Of a DNA stretch of 64,000 nucleotides, positions 59,292 to 64,000 are shown piece by piece. The stretch covers positions 30,657 through 94,656 of the forward strand of contig JADFDI010000012.1 in NCBI GenBank assembly GCA_018262985.1, written 5' to 3'. Position numbers and translations under genes: made by a program. How positions within the stretch are numbered: position 1 is the stretch's first letter; every line of letters begins with the position of its first letter. Origin of the DNA: Spirochaetota bacterium. Its GTDB lineage: Bacteria; Spirochaetota; Spirochaetia; Treponematales; UBA12059. The notes beneath the pieces were generated by a model. It ran no database searches, was not told the origin of the DNA, and saw nothing but the letters and a program-made list of their open reading frames with translations.

Positions 59292-60290
59292 CTACGGAAG
59301 GGAGACGGACACCTTGCCGAGGGCGGCGCCCGATTCGAGCAGGCGGTGCGCGTCCGCCACCTCGGCCAGCGTGAAGCGGCGCTCGTCGAGCAGGGGCTTG
59401 AGCTGGCCGGCGCTCGCCAGGCGGGCGAGCTCGTGGAGGGCCGCGCCGAGCTCCTCGCGCCCCGAGCCCTGCAGGATCGGGAGGAGGACGAAGACCACGT
59501 GGAGCGTCAATCCCTTCGAGTGGAGGGGGGTGAGGTCGTGGGTCGAGCGGGCCGCGGTGGCGACGACCGTGCCGCCGGAACGCGCCGCCTCGAACGAGGC
59601 GTCGAGGTTCTTGCCGCCCACCGTGTCGAACACCACGTCGAAGCCCTTGCCCGCGGTGATGCGCTCGACGTAGTCGGTGACCGACTCCTTGCGGTAGTCG
59701 ATGGGGTAGCGGGCGCCGAGGCGCTCGGCTATGGCCAGCTTCTCGGGGGAAGAGCCCGTGGCCGACACCTCGGCGCCGAGGGCCCTGGCCACCTGGATGC
59801 CCACGTGCCCCACGCCTCCGGTCGCGCCGTGGACGAGGACGCGCATGCCGCCCTTCACGCCCGCGCGAACCTTGAGGCCGAGCCAGGCGGTCAGGCCGAC
59901 CACGGGCAAGGCCGCGGCTTCCTCGAACGAGAGCACGGTCGGCGCCTCCGCGAGCAGCCGCTCGTCGCAGATGGCGTACTCCGCGAGGGCCCCGCCCTCG
60001 CCGCCGGTCCAGCCGGCGAAGCCGAAGACGCGATCGCCCTCGCGGAACTTCCCGGCGCCGGGACCGCGCGCCGCCACCTCGCCCGCGAGGTCGCCGTGCA
60101 GCACCGCCGGGAAGGGTTGAATGACGGCCACCGCCCCGGAGCGGACCTTGCAGTCGATGGGATTGACGCTCGTGGCGCGTACGCGGACCAGCACCTGTCC
60201 CGGTCCCGGACTCGGGCGCGGCAATTCACGGGCCTCGAAGACCTCGGGTCCCCCGGTGCGTTCGATGATCATTGCTCGCATGCTTTCCAT
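59292..60290 (-). CDS. Quinone oxidoreductase-like zinc-independent alcohol dehydrogenase
   Basis: A 332-residue MDR-superfamily NAD(P)H enzyme. ATSVNPIDCKVRSG is the N-terminal block, GATGGVGHVGIQVARALGAEV is the cofactor loop, and FDVVFDTVGG follows. The zinc ligands of alcohol dehydrogenases are absent, as in QOR/zeta-crystallin-like members. It may reduce quinones or enones. The ATG at 60290 is the first base of the predicted transcript: TATAAT (minus strand, 60302-60297) lies seven bases upstream, which suggests a leaderless mRNA. Confidence 0.87.
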   Translation of the reverse strand: MESMRAMIIERTGGPEVFEARELPRPSPGPGQVLVRVRATSVNPIDCKVRSGAVAVIQPFPAVLHGDLAGEVAARGPGAGKFREGDRVFGFAGWTGGEGGALAEYAICDERLLAEAPTVLSFEEAAALPVVGLTAWLGLKVRAGVKGGMRVLVHGATGGVGHVGIQVARALGAEVSATGSSPEKLAIAERLGARYPIDYRKESVTDYVERITAGKGFDVVFDTVGGKNLDASFEAARSGGTVVATAARSTHDLTPLHSKGLTLHVVFVLLPILQGSGREELGAALHELARLASAGQLKPLLDERRFTLAEVADAHRLLESGAALGKVSVSLP

Positions 60291-60296
60291 GCGATC

Positions 60297-60302
60297 ATTA
60301 TA
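60297..60302 (-). promoter_or_regulatory. Consensus -10 box abutting the start codon
   Basis: TATAAT on the minus strand. Its distance to the ATG at 60290 predicts a start of transcription at or next to the initiation codon. No good -35 is seen. Confidence 0.5.
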
Positions 60303-60396
60303 CGCCCTCGGGGGCTCCGGCGCACGGATATATTTTCGGCCTCGAGCCCGAGCCCGCGCGCAGCGCCGCGACGGACCGGGATCGAGGGGCGGCGAC

Positions 60397-62820
60397 TCAG
60401 GAGCGGGGCGGCCTGCGCCCCTTCGCGGGCTTCGGGCCGCCGGCCTTGCCGGCGTCGCCGGAGCGCGGCGTCCGGGCCGGGGACGACGCGGACTTGCCGC
60501 CGCGGGCCGGACGCTCGTCGCCCGAACCCCTGCGGTCGCGCCCCGTGACGGCGCGCGGGAATCCGCCGCCCTTCCGGCCCTCGCCGGAGCCGCGCCGGTC
60601 ACGGCCGCCCGAACCGGAGCCCGGACCGCGGGACGCGCCCTTCGCGCCGGTCCGCGGACCCTTGGCGCCGTCGCCCGAGGCCTTGCCCTCGCCGGGCACC
60701 TTGAGGCCGAAGCGCTCCGCGTCGCGCGGACGCGCGCCGATGCCGCGGGGTTTCGTCGCGCCCTCGTCCTTGCGTTTCTCCTCCTCGGGAGCCCAGAAGC
60801 CTTCCTTCCAGTTGAAGCGGCTCGTGTCGGGCAACACCTTGCCGTCGATCGCGGCCTTCATCACCTTGCGGTAGAGGCTCTTCTGCAGCTCCACGAAGCT
60901 GAAATCGACCAGGAACCGGACGTAGCCCTCCTCCTTGAGGAAGGGGATGCGGTCGACCAGGCTGAAGGGCGTCGAAGGGATGACCGCGCTCGCCTCCTCG
61001 CCGGGGACGATCTCGTACGAGGCGTCGTCGCGGTCCTGGAAGTACTTGAAGTCGTACTTGGCGCCGAGGTCGCCGCGGATGGTGAAAAGCTGCGGCCACG
61101 CGAACACGAGGGGCAGGAAGGCCTTGGCCGGGATGGACTCGGCGAGCTTGCCGAGGGCCTGCTTGGAGATCTCGTGCGGCGGGACGATGGCGTCGACGCC
61201 CTGCTCGAAGAGCCAGGCGGCGGACCAGCGGTTGAAGGCGTAGAGGAAGGGACCCGCGATGACCCGGAGGCCGCGGCCCTTCAGCATGTTGAGATGGGCC
61301 AGGTTGTTGGCGATGAACAGGGTCTGTCCCTTCTCCACCAGCCGGTCGAGCTCGGGAGCGAGCCAGGCGGCCTCGGTCTCGGGGCAGAAGGGTTCCAGCC
61401 AGATGGCCAGCGACCCTCGCTTGAAGACCACCGTGGCCTCGGCGGCGGCGAGCTCGCGCGCGCTCTTCCGGGTCAGGCGGAGCACGGCGACCGAGGGCCG
61501 CATCGAAGGCATGACGTGGAGGGCGGAGACCCGGTCGGTCATGGCCCAGAGACCGGAGGGCAGATCCTCGAGCCGGTCCCGGGCGGGCGTCGCGATGGCC
61601 GGCTCGGGAGCCGTCTCCCAGCTCGGGAACTTGCGGAAGCGGGCCAGGTCCTTCGGCAGGATGGACGGGTAGCGGCGGCTCATGCTCTTGGTCTGCACCA
61701 GGTACACCCGGTCGCCGACGCGGAACTCCTCCTCGAGGCGGAGGAACATGCCTTCGCTCTTGTTGAGGACTTCCTTGACGCGGGCCGTGACGCGCTGCGA
61801 GTCGTCGGCGCGGTGGATGCGCACGGAGTCGCCTTCGGCGATGCCTTCGAAGGTGTCGAGCAGGGCGAAGCGGCCCTCGTCGAACACCCGCACGAGGCGC
61901 ACCTTCCCGAGCTCGATGCCCGTGCCGCCGGCCTGCTCGGGCCGGAGGAACTCGAGCGCGTTCGGCCCGTCGAACCAGTAGGTGGTCTTGCGGCGGGCGA
62001 AGTCGTTCTGGAGCATGGCCTTGGCCTTGGCGGCCGCGCGTTCGCGATCGAAGCGCCAGTTGTCGATCATGTACCGGTAGGCGGCCACCACCGTGCCGAC
62101 GTACTCCGCGCTCTTGAGGCGCCCTTCGATCTTGACGCAGGACACGCCCGCCTCGACCAGGTCGGGAATGCGGTCGACGAGCTCCAGGTCGTCGGGGCTG
62201 AAGTAGAAGCCCTCGGAGCTCTCGGTCTTGTAGAGGCGGCGGCAGGCCTGCGCGCAGGCGCCCCGGTTGGCGCTCCGCCCGCCGAGCCAGCTGGAGAAGA
62301 GGCAGGCGCCGGAGGCGGACACGCAGAGCGCCCCGTGCGCGAAGGTCTCGAGCTCGAGGCCGGAGCCCTCGCGGACCTTGCGGATCTCCTCGAGCGAGAG
62401 CTCGCGGTTGAGCACGACCCGCTTGAAGCCGGCGCGCGAGAGCTGGTTGGCGCCGGCGGCCGAGCCCACGTTCATCTGGGTGGACGCGTGGAGGCGCAGG
62501 CCCGGGAAATTCTCGCGGGCCATCTTGGCCACGCCGAAGTCCTGCACGATGATGGCGTCGGGGCCGACGCGCTCGAGGTACTGCAGGAACTGCCAGAGCC
62601 GGTCGGCCTCGCGCTGCTCGAAGACCGTATTCACCGTGACGAAGACGCGCTTGCCCTGCTTGTGGAGGGCCTCGGTCGCCGCCTCGAACTGGTTGAAGGC
62701 GAAGTTGGCGGAGCGCATGCGCGCGTTGAAGGTGCGGAGTCCGAGGTAGACCGCGTCGGCTCCCTCGGCGACGGCCGCTGACAGCGCGTCGGGCGCCCCG
62801 GCCGGGGCGAGCAGTTCCAT
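60397..62820 (-). CDS. U32-family peptidase/hydroxylase-like protein with a long basic tail
   Basis: An 807-residue protein. Residues 1 to about 660 form a U32 core with ELLAPAGAPDALSAAVAEGA, GLRTFNARMRSANF and the PS01276-type cysteine signature (HGALCVSASGACLFSSW, RGACAQACRR). E. coli U32 proteins hydroxylate tRNA or rRNA bases rather than cut peptides. The last 140 residues are disordered and made of Arg, Gly, Lys, Pro and Ser (RDRRGSGEGRKGGGF, GRDRRGSGDERPARGG), probably RNA-binding. The second ATG (62820) is chosen because GAGG is then seven bases away; an ATG two codons earlier leaves one base. Confidence 0.87.
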   Translation of the reverse strand: MELLAPAGAPDALSAAVAEGADAVYLGLRTFNARMRSANFAFNQFEAATEALHKQGKRVFVTVNTVFEQREADRLWQFLQYLERVGPDAIIVQDFGVAKMARENFPGLRLHASTQMNVGSAAGANQLSRAGFKRVVLNRELSLEEIRKVREGSGLELETFAHGALCVSASGACLFSSWLGGRSANRGACAQACRRLYKTESSEGFYFSPDDLELVDRIPDLVEAGVSCVKIEGRLKSAEYVGTVVAAYRYMIDNWRFDRERAAAKAKAMLQNDFARRKTTYWFDGPNALEFLRPEQAGGTGIELGKVRLVRVFDEGRFALLDTFEGIAEGDSVRIHRADDSQRVTARVKEVLNKSEGMFLRLEEEFRVGDRVYLVQTKSMSRRYPSILPKDLARFRKFPSWETAPEPAIATPARDRLEDLPSGLWAMTDRVSALHVMPSMRPSVAVLRLTRKSARELAAAEATVVFKRGSLAIWLEPFCPETEAAWLAPELDRLVEKGQTLFIANNLAHLNMLKGRGLRVIAGPFLYAFNRWSAAWLFEQGVDAIVPPHEISKQALGKLAESIPAKAFLPLVFAWPQLFTIRGDLGAKYDFKYFQDRDDASYEIVPGEEASAVIPSTPFSLVDRIPFLKEEGYVRFLVDFSFVELQKSLYRKVMKAAIDGKVLPDTSRFNWKEGFWAPEEEKRKDEGATKPRGIGARPRDAERFGLKVPGEGKASGDGAKGPRTGAKGASRGPGSGSGGRDRRGSGEGRKGGGFPRAVTGRDRRGSGDERPARGGKSASSPARTPRSGDAGKAGGPKPAKGRRPPRS

Positions 62821-63486
62821 GTTCATGCCTCGATCCTAGCGTAAATCTCCAAAATAGTGAATGCCCGGGCGCGGGGGTCAGGAAATGCGATGAGAGCGGC
62901 GGCGAGCCGGGCCATAGACCATCCGGAGCGGGACCTGGCGGCGAAAGAACATGCATCCTCGCTTTCGCTCGGACGCATGTTTTTCGCCGCCACCCGCCGC
63001 GCCGGACGCGTCGCGGATCGGCCCACCGGGTTCGGATCGCTTTCACGCCGCCCGCCCGGGGGTCCACAGGTTCGGATTTTGCGCGAGGATCTCGCGGGGC
63101 GGAGGCGGTGCCGACGGTCAAGCGCGGGCAGGCGCCCATGGATGGGCGCCCAGTCGGCAGCCCGTGGCGCATGCGGCACGGGTACGTCATGGATGACGAC
63201 GCTTCGCCGGGTTTGCGCTTTCACGCCGCCCGCCCGGGTTTTCTCGGATTCAGTTTTACGCGAGGCTCTCGCTGGGCGGGTGCGCTGCCATCCTGCCCGC
63301 CGGGTTTGCGCTTTCACGCCGCACGCCCGGGAGTCCACCGGTTCGGGCTTTGCGCGAGGCTCTCGCGGGGCGGTCGCTTTGCCGTGGTACACGCCGGGTC
63401 TTCGTGCCTTCGTGGCTTTGTGTGAGGCGCTTGCGGGAAACCCGGCTGGTAGTGTCCCCCGTAGTGGTGTAAAAGCGGCGATGGTA
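62821..63486. other. Non-coding repeat-rich region before the insertion sequence
   Basis: No gene is supported in these 666 bases. It carries three copies of an approximately 80- to 93-base repeat (63026, 63207, 63300) and a copy of the CACAAAG/GGCACGAAG dispersed repeat (63390-63425). The DNA before 63026 has no recognisable signal. Confidence 0.65.
63026..63378. repeat. Three copies of a dispersed repeat of about 80 bases
   Basis: Copies start at 63026, 63207 and 63300 and share CCGGG, then CGCTTTCACGCCGC, CGCCCGGG, GTCCAC-GGTTCGG and GCGCGAGGCTCTCGCGGGGC words, with copy 1 the most diverged. Copies 2 and 3 are 93 bases apart. They are not separated by unique spacers. Confidence 0.75.
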
Positions 63487-63536
63487 TGAACCGCCCCGGG
63501 TTTGCCGGAGACCGTTTTGTGTGAGAGGATACGGTC

Positions 63537-63851
63537 ATGGGCAAGGCAAACACGTTTTCGCCGGAGGTCAAGGAGCGCTCGGTCAGGCTCGTGTTCGAGC
63601 AGGCTGGGGGTGAGCATTCGGAATGGTCCGTCATCTGCTCGGTAGCCGAGAAAATCGGCTGTACCGCCGAGACACTACGACGCTGGGTGCGGCAGGCAGA
63701 GCGGGACGCAGGGAAACGCGAAGGGCTAACGACAAACGAACGTGAAGAGTTGAAGCAACTCCAGCGCGAAAATCGCGAGCTCCGGAAGGCCAACGAAATC
63801 CTACGATTGGCATCAGCATATTTCGCGAAGGCGGAGCTCGACCGCCAATAG
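63537..63851 (+). CDS. IS3-family transposase OrfA
   Basis: A 104-residue protein with a helix-turn-helix (FSPEVKERSVRLVFEQAGGE, IGCTAETLRRWVRQAERDAG) and a leucine-zipper-like segment (LKQLQRENRELRKANEILRLASAYFAKAEL). It recognises the ends of the element. OrfA is joined to OrfB by a programmed -1 frameshift in this family. Confidence 0.88.
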   Translation: MGKANTFSPEVKERSVRLVFEQAGGEHSEWSVICSVAEKIGCTAETLRRWVRQAERDAGKREGLTTNEREELKQLQRENRELRKANEILRLASAYFAKAELDRQ

Positions 63852-64000
63852 ACGGAGCTGTCGGATTCATCGATGAGCACCGTGCGTCGCTGGGAGTCGA
63901 GCCGCTCTGCCGAGTCATGCAGATCGCTCCCTCGACGTATTACGAGAGGAAAACCTTGGAGGCTGATCCCGCCAAGCGCTCGTCACGCCAGAAGCGCGAT
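63848..64000 (+). CDS. IS3-family transposase OrfB (5' part)
   Basis: The frame is -1 relative to orfA. The visible 51 codons include FIDEHRASLGVEPLCRVMQI and APSTYYERKTLEADPAKR, the typical OrfB N-terminus ahead of the DDE integrase domain. No own start codon is expected, since the protein is made as an OrfAB fusion. The catalytic domain lies beyond the window edge. Confidence 0.8.
   Translation, partial: MDGAVGFIDEHRASLGVEPLCRVMQIAPSTYYERKTLEADPAKRSSRQKRD

Larger units (their letters stand above)
63487..64000 (+). mobile_element. IS3-family insertion sequence (left part; right end beyond the window)
   Basis: The probable left end TGAACCGCCCCGGGTTTGCC at 63487 has the form of IS3-family terminal repeats. 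It is followed by an orfA and an orfB in the -1 frame. The element continues past the window, so its right end and target duplication cannot be seen. Confidence 0.75.

Noticed and set aside
63430..63486. A different left end for the insertion sequence at TAGTGTCCCCC
   Set aside because: The TGAACCGCCCCGGG word at 63487 fits IS3-family ends better; the other remains possible and needs the right end to decide.

Overview
The window is about 64 kb of very GC-rich DNA (roughly 70% G+C by eye, not computed). It looks like chromosome from a Gram-negative-type bacterium: it has an ExbB-ExbD-TonB set, lipoprotein signals and periplasmic or outer-membrane-type proteins. A high-GC spirochaete or a similar environmental lineage would fit, mainly because a GlpA-type dehydrogenase, a DUF1667 protein and an alkyl-DHAP-synthase-like flavoprotein sit together. 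That assignment is an inference of low to moderate confidence; there is no rRNA here to test it. Nearly the whole window is coding, and most of the long open frames that are not listed are antisense or out-of-frame shadows of the genes listed.

Layout. 1-5 kb: the end of an unknown gene, a PIN-domain protein, argS and a major facilitator fused to HEAT-like repeats. 4.9-5.4 kb: a class II tRNA-Leu(UAA) with a clear promoter, followed by a hairpin-rich gap in which the tRNA 3' end is duplicated. 5.4-11.6 kb: a metal block, all on the minus strand. An FTR1 iron permease overlaps an HMA-SafE-double-cupredoxin fusion, and then come csoR, copA and copZ behind a CsoR-type operator and an unusual repeat-containing leader. 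11.6-14 kb: a sulfur block (cysK, an Rrf2 regulator and a TtcA-type tRNA thiolase). 14-23 kb: a large DUF4105 exported protein, a Ser/Gln-rich membrane protein, ddl, a diacylglycerol-kinase-like enzyme, a ferritin-like protein, a PAS-GGDEF protein and a Mn-type superoxide dismutase. 23-32.3 kb: an NlpC/P60-like lipoprotein, a second GGDEF protein, exbB-exbD-tonB, rlmN, an NhaP2-type antiporter, a haem-c sensor GGDEF protein and a lipoprotein.

32.5-38.8 kb: a tightly overlapped glycerol-phosphate operon (GntR/FadR regulator, GlpA-like protein with a BFD domain, FAD oxidoreductase, DUF1667) followed by an alkyl-DHAP-synthase-like protein. 38.9-39.5 kb: a BrnT-type toxin with a CopG-like antitoxin behind a perfect 18-bp palindrome. 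39.5-46.5 kb: a cNMP-binding protein, a LUD protein, a 505-bp gap with an orphan terminator, an overlapped aminotransferase / 7TM histidine kinase / response regulator operon, an MFS transporter and an SDR. 46.5-50 kb: an S10 carboxypeptidase, an AraC-GyrI regulator flanked on both sides by 48-bp tandem repeats, and a small beta-barrel candidate. 50-56 kb: a solute-binding lipoprotein with a frameshifted histidine kinase, an EamA transporter, a possible PD-(D/E)XK protein, an RluA-type pseudouridine synthase with no visible canonical start, and a small protein. 56-62.8 kb: hrpB, ssb, a quinone-oxidoreductase-like enzyme and a U32 protein with a long basic tail. The last 1.2 kb holds dispersed repeats and the left end of an IS3-family insertion sequence that runs off the window.

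Themes that recur: copper and iron handling, sulfur and oxidative stress, three diguanylate cyclases that all keep the inhibitory RxxD site, and many 4-base start/stop overlaps (ATGA, GTGA, TTGA) that mark operons.
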